This document shows positions 1 through 6,014 of a DNA stretch of 16,803 nucleotides, in pieces (positions within the stretch are counted from its first letter, which is position 1; each line of letters begins with the position of its first letter). Made by a program: the position numbers and the translations under genes. The notes beneath the pieces were generated by a model that was given only the letters and a program-made list of their open reading frames with translations, was not told the DNA's origin and searched no databases. Source of the DNA: UKL13-3 sp044353855 (lineage in GTDB: Bacteria; Bacteroidota; Bacteroidia; UKL13-3); the NCBI GenBank assembly GCA_044353855.1, contig JBILBF010000008.1, positions 1 to 16,803 on the forward strand, read 5' to 3'.

Positions 1-2
1 CA

Positions 3-569
3 GATGGATCGGGCAATACCACAATCGTAACCAGAACAGTATCGGTAGTGGATACCAAAGCTCCAGAAATAGAATTATTAGGAGCCAATCCATATGTAGT
101 AGCAAGGTTTGCAACCTATGTAGATCCGGGTGTGAAATTGAAAGATAATTATTATTCGGATGCAACACTAAGAGCTAATTTAACAACTGATTTGAGTGGA
201 ATAGACATGACAAGACCGGGATTGTATTATGTGAAATATAATATCACTGACCCTTCAGGAAATAAAGCTAAAACCACTCAAAGGCTCATTAGCGTTGAAG
301 AATTAAGTAGCTTAGCTGAATTACAGACTAGAAGTAATGTAGCTATTTATCCAAACCCAAATAATGGGTTATTTAACATCACGGCAAAAAACAATACCCA
401 TATCAAACAAGTAAAAGTGATGGATGTATTGGGCAAGGTAATCTTAAACAATACATACAATGCAACAGATGTGGCAATTGATTTAACCAATATGAACAAA
501 GGTTTATACTTGGTAATGATTGAAGATGAAAATGGAATAACCACCACCAATAAAGTGGTTGTAGAATAA
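3..569 (+). CDS. T9SS-sorted secreted protein, 3' end only (Ig-like domain plus Por sorting domain)
   Basis: The frame is open to the left edge, so the gene starts outside the window; the first GTG/ATG-like codons inside it are internal. The visible 189 residues contain an Ig-like DUF5011/HYR-type module. It begins near the 'VVDTKAPEIELLG' stretch and ends in a 'YYVKYNITDPSGNKA' strand, the usual 'Y.V.Y...D..GN' ending of such domains. A linker then leads into a C-terminal type A sorting domain: 'VAIYPNPNNGLFNI', 'VKVMDVLGKVI' and 'GLYLVMIEDENG' are the hallmark strands recognised by the type IX secretion system and removed on export. The protein is therefore expected at the cell surface or outside the cell. 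The passenger domain that would reveal its function is missing. The family call is firm; the specific role is unknown. Confidence 0.9.
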   Translation, partial: DGSGNTTIVTRTVSVVDTKAPEIELLGANPYVVARFATYVDPGVKLKDNYYSDATLRANLTTDLSGIDMTRPGLYYVKYNITDPSGNKAKTTQRLISVEELSSLAELQTRSNVAIYPNPNNGLFNITAKNNTHIKQVKVMDVLGKVILNNTYNATDVAIDLTNMNKGLYLVMIEDENGITTTNKVVVE

Positions 570-587
570 GATAAGATACAAACACAT

Positions 588-627
588 AAAAAGCCCTGTT
601 CCGAAATGATTCGGAACAGGGCTTTTT
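588..627. terminator. Perfect bidirectional intrinsic terminator
   Basis: An 18-bp perfect inverted repeat (588-605 with 610-627) encloses a 4-nt ATGA loop. The GC core is GCCCTGTTCCG, flanked by five A and five T. Because the arms carry A5 and T5, transcripts from either strand end in a U tract. It sits 18 bp after the stop of the secreted-protein gene. It also lies downstream of the converging Nfu gene, about 115 bp past that stop, so it can serve both. Confidence 0.93.
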
Positions 628-741
628 GTTTAAAATAAATACTGGGTAACCAATAAAAATAATCTATGTCGTTAACCGTGTTAGATTTTTGAACAAAGAC
701 AGAAAATAAAAAGAAATAATTGTGGTTTAAAAAAGGATAAA

Positions 742-981
742 TTAAGGTACGGCTACAACATTGGTTATTTGAGGAATGGCACTTTTAAGTCCATTTTCAA
801 TTCCAGCTTTCATTGTCATTCCACTCATTTCACAGCTACTGCAATTACCTTTTAATCTCAATCTCACTTCCATCTTAGAAGTAATTTCAACTAATTCAAC
901 ATCCCCCCCATCAGCTTGTAAAAATGGGCGCATACTATTTAATGCTAGTTCAATTTTTTGTTCAAGTTCCGAAATATTCAT
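742..981 (-). CDS. NifU-like (Nfu) C-terminal domain protein, Fe-S cluster scaffold/carrier
   Basis: This 79-residue protein consists almost entirely of the NifU C-terminal domain, which binds a [4Fe-4S] cluster between two subunits and hands it to target apoproteins in the cytoplasm. Visible signatures are 'RPFLQADGGDVELVEI' (residues 18-33) and the cluster-binding pair C47-S-S-C50 followed by 'MSGMTMKAGIE'. I chose the start at 981 because family members begin with a short helix directly before 'LEQKIELALNSMRP'. An upstream ATG at 1035 would add 18 residues of unfamilial sequence and overlap mrp by 14 bp. With the chosen start the gap to mrp is 40 bp, so the two are probably cotranscribed. 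No Shine-Dalgarno sequence is visible, as expected for Bacteroidota. Confidence 0.9.
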   Translation of the reverse strand: MNISELEQKIELALNSMRPFLQADGGDVELVEITSKMEVRLRLKGNCSSCEMSGMTMKAGIENGLKSAIPQITNVVAVP

Positions 982-1021
982 CTTAACCAAAGGTATTATA
1001 ATTGTTGAATTAAGTAAGTGC

Positions 1022-2086
1022 TTATTTGTGTGCATTTAAGATAGCTAATTGCTGTGCAATTTGCTGTGCAATTTGTATAAAAAGAGTTTTAGAGGGATTG
1101 GTATCATCCAAAACTGCTGGCATACCATTGTCTCCTCCTTCGCGAATTCCTTGTACTATGGGTATTTGACCAAGTAATTTTACATGTATTAAATCTGCCA
1201 TTTTTTGACCGCCTCCTTGTCCAAAAATATAATATTTATGTTGGGGTAATTCTAAAGGAGTAAACCAACTCATGTTTTCTATAACTCCCAACATTGGTAT
1301 TTTTTGAGGTAACATATCGAACATTACGGCTGCTTTTTTTGCATCTGCCAAAGCTACATCTTGTGGAGTTGTTACTAATACAACACCACTGACTGGAACA
1401 ATTTGAGCCATTGTTAAATGAATGTCTCCGGTGCCTGGAGGCATATCTAAAATTAAATAATCTAATTCACCCCAATCAGTATCATTTACAAATTGTTTTA
1501 AAGCAGAAGATATCATTGGTCCTCGCCAAACAACAGCTTGGTTTGGATCAATCATAAAACCAATAGACAATAATTTAATTCCATGTCTTTGAATAGGAAC
1601 CATCAACTGTTTTCCATTCACTTCTCGCATTTCAGGAATTTCGTCATGAACTCCAAACATCATTGGAACGCTAGGTCCATGTATATCTGCATCCAACAAA
1701 CCAACTTTAGCACCCAATGAATGTAATGCCAACGCAAGATTAGAAGATACTGTACTTTTACCTACGCCTCCTTTTCCTGAAACTACAGCAATAATATTTT
1801 TGACCCCCGGCAATACAAGTTTATCCAATCGATTTGAAATAACCTTTGCTGTCATTTCAATATTAACTGTAATATCAGGTGAAACTTGTAGGTGAATAGC
1901 CTCAATACAATCCTTCTCGATTTTTTCTTTAAGTGGACATGCCGGTGTCGTTAATACGATTTTAAATGAAACAATTTGATTTGCTATTACAATATCTTGA
2001 ATCATATTCAATGAAACCAAATCTTTATGCAAATCAGGTTCTTGAACCGTTGACAAAGCTCTTAAAATATCTTCTTGTTTATACAT
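1022..2086 (-). CDS. mrp: Mrp/ApbC/NBP35-type P-loop ATPase, Fe-S cluster carrier
   Basis: The protein has 354 residues, normal for bacterial Mrp with a DUF59/MIP18-like N-terminal domain (about residues 1-90, with 'TTPACPLKEKIE' at 46-57). The ParA/MinD-like ATPase domain carries a deviant Walker A 'GKGGVGKST' at 104-112, 'DADIHGPS' at 132-139 and Walker B 'DMPPGTGD' at 214-221. Such proteins bind and transfer Fe-S clusters in the cytosol, and the downstream Nfu gene supports this. The CPxC pair that usually follows 'ENMS(Y/W)F' is absent: residues 270-289 read 'ENMSWFTPLELPQHKYYIFG'. Cluster binding at that site must differ or rely on other residues such as C50 and C60. The last codons contain a 12-bp tandem duplication encoding an IAQQ-IAQQ run. 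Confidence 0.94.
   Translation of the reverse strand: MYKQEDILRALSTVQEPDLHKDLVSLNMIQDIVIANQIVSFKIVLTTPACPLKEKIEKDCIEAIHLQVSPDITVNIEMTAKVISNRLDKLVLPGVKNIIAVVSGKGGVGKSTVSSNLALALHSLGAKVGLLDADIHGPSVPMMFGVHDEIPEMREVNGKQLMVPIQRHGIKLLSIGFMIDPNQAVVWRGPMISSALKQFVNDTDWGELDYLILDMPPGTGDIHLTMAQIVPVSGVVLVTTPQDVALADAKKAAVMFDMLPQKIPMLGVIENMSWFTPLELPQHKYYIFGQGGGQKMADLIHVKLLGQIPIVQGIREGGDNGMPAVLDDTNPSKTLFIQIAQQIAQQLAILNAHK
1049..1072 (-). repeat. 12-bp perfect tandem duplication inside the mrp 3' end
   Basis: The plus strand reads TTGCTGTGCAAT twice in succession (1049-1060 and 1061-1072). On the coding strand this is an in-frame duplication of four codons, giving 'IAQQIAQQ' about 10 residues before the mrp C-terminus. 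It keeps the frame and lies in a non-catalytic helical tail. Confidence 0.85.
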
Positions 2087-2131
2087 GATTATGTTAACTG
2101 ATAGTAATGCAATTTAGGTTTGATAGTACAT

Positions 2132-2162
2132 AAAAAAAGCTCAACTTTAAAGTTGAGCTTTT
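2132..2162 (-). terminator. Intrinsic terminator of the tRNA operon
   Basis: A perfect 14-bp inverted repeat without spacer (2135-2148 with 2149-2162; core GCTCAACTTT) begins immediately after the 3' end of tRNA-Pro. On the minus strand it is followed by a run of seven T (A2132-2138 on plus). It should end the tRNA transcript before mrp, which lies downstream on the same strand. Confidence 0.85.
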
Positions 2163-2163
2163 G

Positions 2164-2237
2164 TCGGGGTGGCAGGATTCGAACCTACGACCTCCACATC
2201 CCAAATGTGGCGCGATACCAGGCTACGCTACACCCCG
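2164..2237 (-). tRNA. tRNA-Pro(TGG)
   Basis: This is a complete 74-nt cloverleaf on the minus strand. The acceptor stem CGGGGTG pairs with CACCCCG, the anticodon stem is CCACA/TGTGG, and the loop TTTGGGA gives anticodon TGG (reads CCA and, by wobble, other Pro codons). The T arm is GTAGG TTCGAAT CCTGC and the discriminator is A. The next genomic bases read CAA, so the 3' CCA is not encoded and must be added after transcription. It lies 23 bp downstream of tRNA-Ser in the same transcription unit. Confidence 0.96.
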
Positions 2238-2260
2238 AATAGTATTTTAATTCAATGTTG

Positions 2261-2347
2261 CGGAGAGGGAGGGATTCGAACCCTCGGTACCGTTTCCAGT
2301 ACGCATGTTTAGCAAACATGTCCTTTCGGCCACTCAGGCACCTCTCC
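2261..2347 (-). tRNA. tRNA-Ser(GCT)
   Basis: This is an 87-nt class II tRNA on the minus strand. The acceptor stem GGAGAGG pairs with CCTCTCC. The anticodon stem CATGT/ACATG encloses TTGCTAA, giving anticodon GCT (reads AGC/AGT). It has the long variable arm typical of serine tRNAs (GTACTGGAAACGGTAC hairpin), the T arm GAGGG TTCGAAT CCCTC, and discriminator G. CCA is not encoded in the genome. It is the first gene of the two-tRNA operon. Confidence 0.96.
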
Positions 2348-2366
2348 TTCTCCTTACAAAGGAGTG

Positions 2367-2397
2367 CAAATGTAAGGATGTATGGTTAAAAGGCAAG
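2367..2397 (-). promoter_or_regulatory. Bacteroidota-type promoter of the tRNA-Ser/tRNA-Pro operon
   Basis: On the minus strand, TACATTTG (2374-2367) matches the Bacteroidota -7 element TAnnTTTG. It is preceded after 19 nt by CTTG (2397-2394), close to the -33 TTTG. Transcription should start near 2360, about a dozen bases before tRNA-Ser. The short CTCCTT-ACA-AAGGAG inverted repeat (2350-2364) overlaps this start region and would lie mostly in the tRNA 5' leader. Confidence 0.6.
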
Positions 2398-2512
2398 ATA
2401 TTCCTCAATAATTTTATTTTTAGCCTCGTTTTAGTTTTACCAACCAGTTTTGTGGAAATCCTATTTTTCTGATAACATGAATTTTACGATTAAATGAATC
2501 AACCTTAATGAA

Positions 2513-2544
2513 TTTATAGAATCTATACTATAACCTTAGCATTG
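2513..2544 (+). promoter_or_regulatory. Possible weak promoter upstream of the tandem AAA+ gene
   Basis: TAGCATTG (2537-2544) differs from the TAnnTTTG -7 consensus at one position and is preceded after 20 nt by TTTA (2513-2516). It lies 30 bp before the ATG. In AT-rich DNA one-mismatch hits arise by chance, so this is only the best local candidate. Nothing else is recognisable in the rest of the 2398-2574 gap. Confidence 0.25.
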
Positions 2545-2574
2545 TTTTAAAATCAACCCTAAAAAACAAACACC

Positions 2575-5190
2575 ATGGCTAAAGATAAACCAACCAATTA
2601 TAAATTCAGAGACCTTAAAATATTTGGTTCTACTGAATGGTTAGCTAATAATGAAAAAAAGTACCGCTTAGTATACGATGAAGCTGAATGTACTTTTATT
2701 TATTGTGAATTATCTTTTTTCAACAAACTTTTTGATGAAAAAGATTGGGATATAAGGATAAACTTAAAATGTGTAAATAATATTGATGGAACTGAAATAT
2801 GCAGCCTTGTTGCAGATAGAAGCATTCACAAAGACGAAAATATTGTATTTGTTAGAGAGGGATGGGGAGTGAAAACAGCTGGGGCATATTGGAAAAGTGC
2901 TAATTATCGTTGGGAAGCATGGATTGATCATGTTTTAGTTTCAGAAAAAATATTTCATATTGAAGACCAAGGAATTGTAACTGAAACGGTCAATCCATAT
3001 TTTAACACTCAGCAAATACGACTTTATGAAGGGCCTGATTCAAATGTTACGAAAAAAGACCGAAAATATATGGTTGCATTTCAAAGTAAAGAAACTAGAT
3101 ATGTTTGGGTAGAACTAACTGCTGAAAATATTATTAAAAATAAAGATATATGGGCTTGTGAGCTCTTCTTTAACTTTCGTACTCACAGCGGACAACTAAA
3201 AGGAAGTATTGATAAAATTTTTTTAGTAAACACAAAAGATGCTGTTTTTGATTGTTCAATAGGATGGGGTGCCGATCAAAAAGGAACTTGGGGAAATGAT
3301 CTTTATTCTGTTGATATCGTATTTATGGATCAGATTATTGCAACTGTTCCTTTTGAATTAGGAGAAGTTTTTATAGAAGAAAAGGACGTCCCTCCTTCTG
3401 CTAGAAAAATAAAAAATAAAATCCCAGAACGAATCGCAAAAATTAGTGATAATACAATTGAACCTGTTATTAAGGAATTAGATGCTCTAATTGGACTCGA
3501 TTCCATCAAAAAGAAAGTTAAAGAATATACTACCTATTTAAACTTCATTAAACTTCGAAAAGAGAAAGGATTTGAAGATACTGATAAAATAAATTTGCAT
3601 GCAGTATTTACAGGTAACCCTGGTACAGGCAAAACTACAGTTGCAAAAATGTTAGGTAAGATATATTTTGAACTTGGACTTCTCAGTAAAGGACATGTAG
3701 TTGAAACAGACCGAAGTGACTTAGTAGCAGAATATATTGGACAAACTGCTCCTAAAACAAAGGAAATAATTAAAAAGGCACGTGGGGGCATTTTATTTAT
3801 TGATGAAGCGTATGCTTTAGCAAGAAAAAATGATGACTCTAAAGATTTTGGTAAAGAAGCAATCGAAATATTACTCAAAGAAATGAGCGATGGCGATGGC
3901 GATTTATCCATCATTGTTGCAGGTTATCCTGAAGAAATGGAAAATTTTCTGGAATCAAACCCCGGTCTTAAATCTAGATTTAATATGCACTATGATTTTC
4001 CAGATTATACGCCTCAAGATTTAATGCAAATTGCAGAATATACAGCACTCAAACGTGCACTTATTTTGAATAACGAAGCAAGAGAATTATTATATAAAAA
4101 ACTAGTCGATTCTTACCGTGAAAGAGATAAAACTTTTGGAAATGCTCGGTATGTAAATTCCTTGATTGACGAAAGTAAAATGAATATGGGATTACGTTTA
4201 ATGCAAATCAACAATCCTCAAGATTTAAGCAAAGAAGAACTTTCAACTGTTACAGCTTTTGATATTCAAAAGATATTTAATGTAAATGATAAAAACATTG
4301 CCGACATACCAATTGATGAAGAACTTTTAAAATCAGCTCTTAACACATTACATGGAATGATTGGACTAGGATCTATTAAAAATGAAATTGATGAACTGGT
4401 GAAACTAGTACGTTTTTATAAAGAAATAGGAAAAGACATTAGACAAGTATTCTCTCTTCACACAGTTTTTACAGGAAACCCTGGAACAGGTAAAACAACT
4501 GTTGCAAGATTATTAGCTCAAATTTATAAAGCATTAGGGATTTTAGAAAAAGGTAATTTAGTAGAATGTGATAGACAAACATTGGTTGGAGGTTATGTAG
4601 GACAAACAGCTTTAAAAACAAATGAAATTTTAAACAAAGCCATGGGAGGGGTATTATTTATTGATGAAGCATATGCTTTAAGTGAAGGTGGCGAAAACGA
4701 CTTTGGTAAAGAAGCAATCGAAACAATTCTCAAAAAAATGGAAGACAATAGAGGAGGTTTTGTGGTAATTGTTGCTGGTTATACAGATAATATGAAACAT
4801 TTTTTAGAATCAAATCCTGGATTACACTCTCGTTTTGATCGAAACTATCACTTTGTTGATTATGATGGAAAAGACCTTTTCGATATAGCTGTTAAAATGC
4901 TTTCAAATAACAGTATTACAGCAAAATCAGATGCGTTAACTCATTTAAAGGAATACATGGAATACTTATCCCGAACTCGAAACAAATTTTTCGGAAATGC
5001 TAGAAATGTTCGAAAAATAATAGAAGAATGTATTAAAAACCAACATCTTCGATTGGCTAAAGTAGATTCAACTTTAAGAACGATGGAAATGATTCATGAG
5101 CTTCAGTTTGAAGATGTGGAAGAATTTAAAATTGATTATAGTGCTGTTTCAGAGAATAAATCAATTGGCTTTAAGCAAAATAAGAACTAA
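2575..5190 (+). CDS. Tandem CbxX/CfqX-type AAA+ ATPase with duplicated N-terminal beta domain
   Basis: The 871 residues fall into four parts. Residues about 11-135 and 145-265 are two related, probably beta-rich units: each has a 'KKYRLVY'/'RKYMVAF' strand and a 'GWG' turn (96-98; 230-232) followed by an alternating hydrophobic strand pair. I recognise no named family for them. Residues about 300-575 and 585-845 are two AAA+ modules of the CbbX/SpoVK/EccA group. Module 1 has Walker A GNPGTGKTT (347-355), Walker B GGILFIDEAYAL (404-415), the Arg-finger region NPGLKSRF (462-469) and sensor-2-like GNARYV (522-527). Module 2 has the same at 634-642, 691-702, 747-754 and 807-812. Both look catalytically intact. 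Such ATPases remodel protein complexes (Rubisco activation, type VII secretion), but this substrate is unknown. No signal or membrane segment is seen. The A-rich leader CTAAAAAACAAACACC precedes the ATG. The small membrane protein follows after 14 bp. Confidence 0.9.
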   Translation: MAKDKPTNYKFRDLKIFGSTEWLANNEKKYRLVYDEAECTFIYCELSFFNKLFDEKDWDIRINLKCVNNIDGTEICSLVADRSIHKDENIVFVREGWGVKTAGAYWKSANYRWEAWIDHVLVSEKIFHIEDQGIVTETVNPYFNTQQIRLYEGPDSNVTKKDRKYMVAFQSKETRYVWVELTAENIIKNKDIWACELFFNFRTHSGQLKGSIDKIFLVNTKDAVFDCSIGWGADQKGTWGNDLYSVDIVFMDQIIATVPFELGEVFIEEKDVPPSARKIKNKIPERIAKISDNTIEPVIKELDALIGLDSIKKKVKEYTTYLNFIKLRKEKGFEDTDKINLHAVFTGNPGTGKTTVAKMLGKIYFELGLLSKGHVVETDRSDLVAEYIGQTAPKTKEIIKKARGGILFIDEAYALARKNDDSKDFGKEAIEILLKEMSDGDGDLSIIVAGYPEEMENFLESNPGLKSRFNMHYDFPDYTPQDLMQIAEYTALKRALILNNEARELLYKKLVDSYRERDKTFGNARYVNSLIDESKMNMGLRLMQINNPQDLSKEELSTVTAFDIQKIFNVNDKNIADIPIDEELLKSALNTLHGMIGLGSIKNEIDELVKLVRFYKEIGKDIRQVFSLHTVFTGNPGTGKTTVARLLAQIYKALGILEKGNLVECDRQTLVGGYVGQTALKTNEILNKAMGGVLFIDEAYALSEGGENDFGKEAIETILKKMEDNRGGFVVIVAGYTDNMKHFLESNPGLHSRFDRNYHFVDYDGKDLFDIAVKMLSNNSITAKSDALTHLKEYMEYLSRTRNKFFGNARNVRKIIEECIKNQHLRLAKVDSTLRTMEMIHELQFEDVEEFKIDYSAVSENKSIGFKQNKN

Positions 5191-5204
5191 CGATAGTTGC
5201 AACT

Positions 5205-5552
5205 ATGTTTTCATATAAAAATTTTGTAAATACTTTAGTCTTTATTATATCTATTTTAACAGTCAACTTACTTTCTGATAAAGTTACTACGTATTTAATC
5301 ACTCATAAACATATTTTACATCCAGCAAAAGCTACTTTAATCGGTATGTTATTGACAGCTTTAGTGCTTTACCCCGCATTTAAAAGTATTAATAATTTAA
5401 GCGAAAAGCTCACTAAACATTATTTTAATGCAGGTAAAAATGCGGCAGGAAAAACAATTGGTGTAATAATTACATTTTTTATAGCCTTAGGAATTTTATT
5501 CCTTTTTTACCTTCACCTTTGGTTCAAATTATACATATGGGATTTAGTATGA
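5205..5552 (+). CDS. Small three-helix membrane protein of unknown function
   Basis: This 115-residue protein has three strongly hydrophobic stretches, at about residues 7-24, 42-60 and 84-106. The loops carry basic residues ('TYLITHKHILHPAK' and 'EKLTKHYFNAGKNAAGK'). It ends 'WFKLYIWDLV' with almost no soluble tail, so it is essentially all membrane. I do not recognise a family. It starts 14 bp after the stop of the tandem AAA+ gene on the same strand, which suggests one transcript and possibly an inner-membrane anchor or target for that ATPase (inference from spacing only). Its TGA stop directly abuts the stop codon of the converging response-regulator gene. Confidence 0.75.
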   Translation: MFSYKNFVNTLVFIISILTVNLLSDKVTTYLITHKHILHPAKATLIGMLLTALVLYPAFKSINNLSEKLTKHYFNAGKNAAGKTIGVIITFFIALGILFLFYLHLWFKLYIWDLV

Positions 5553-5924
5553 TTATATGTACTTTTTAACTTGCTTCAATAATTCTGATTTAATGATTGG
5601 CTTTGAGATTATACCATCAAATCCTTCTTCTGCAAAACTTTTTTGATTGATACTAGTTTCTGAGGCAGTATAAGCTAACACTATCGTTTGCAGATTTTTG
5701 CTTTGTATGCTTTTTGAGTATTTTAACAGCTTAATTCCATCTAATCTATTGCCTAATCTAATATCAGTGATAATTAATTGAAACGTTATTTCAGAAATAT
5801 ATTTTTTGGCCAATTCTAAATTGTCGGCAAAAGTTAGTGTGTAAGTATCGCTTAAAGAAATAGCTAATAATTCTCTATTGATTTTTTCGTCTTCAACAAT
5901 TAAAATATTTTTTTTGTGTGGCAT
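5553..5924 (-). CDS. Stand-alone response-regulator receiver (CheY-like) protein
   Basis: The 123 residues form a single receiver domain with no output domain. Visible are the acidic pair E11-D12 ('ILIVEDE'), the phosphoacceptor D54 in 'LIITDIRLG', T86 in 'IVLAYTASE' and K108-P109 in 'GIISKPI', so all residues needed for phosphotransfer are present. It should accept a phosphoryl group from a histidine kinase and signal through protein contacts, as CheY- or Spo0F-type proteins do. No kinase gene is in the window, so the partner is unknown. The gene is convergent with the membrane-protein gene, with no intergenic base, and has its own consensus promoter. Confidence 0.92.
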   Translation of the reverse strand: MPHKKNILIVEDEKINRELLAISLSDTYTLTFADNLELAKKYISEITFQLIITDIRLGNRLDGIKLLKYSKSIQSKNLQTIVLAYTASETSINQKSFAEEGFDGIISKPIIKSELLKQVKKYI

Positions 5925-5935
5925 TTTATAACGTG

Positions 5936-5966
5936 CAAATCTAACTTATTATATAAAACAGCCAAA
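5936..5966 (-). promoter_or_regulatory. Consensus Bacteroidota promoter of the receiver-protein gene
   Basis: On the minus strand TTTG (5966-5963), exactly 19 nt, then TAGATTTG (5943-5936) gives a full match to the -33/-7 consensus. The -7 element ends 11 bp before the ATG, so the leader would be very short. Confidence 0.75.
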
Positions 5967-6014
5967 TATGTTGCTATTTAGCATTTAAAATAAAATTTAG
6001 AGATCTTTCCAATC

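Noticed and set aside
776..1039. Plus-strand frame of 87 codons across the Nfu gene
   Set aside because: It is a shadow of the minus-strand Nfu frame; the minus frame carries the conserved CxxC and DGGDV motifs.
3534..3914. Long open frame (126 codons) antisense to the first AAA+ module
   Set aside because: It is the mirror of a strongly conserved coding segment (Walker A to Walker B), gives a low-complexity Ser/Leu/Pro protein with no motif, and has no separate promoter or context.
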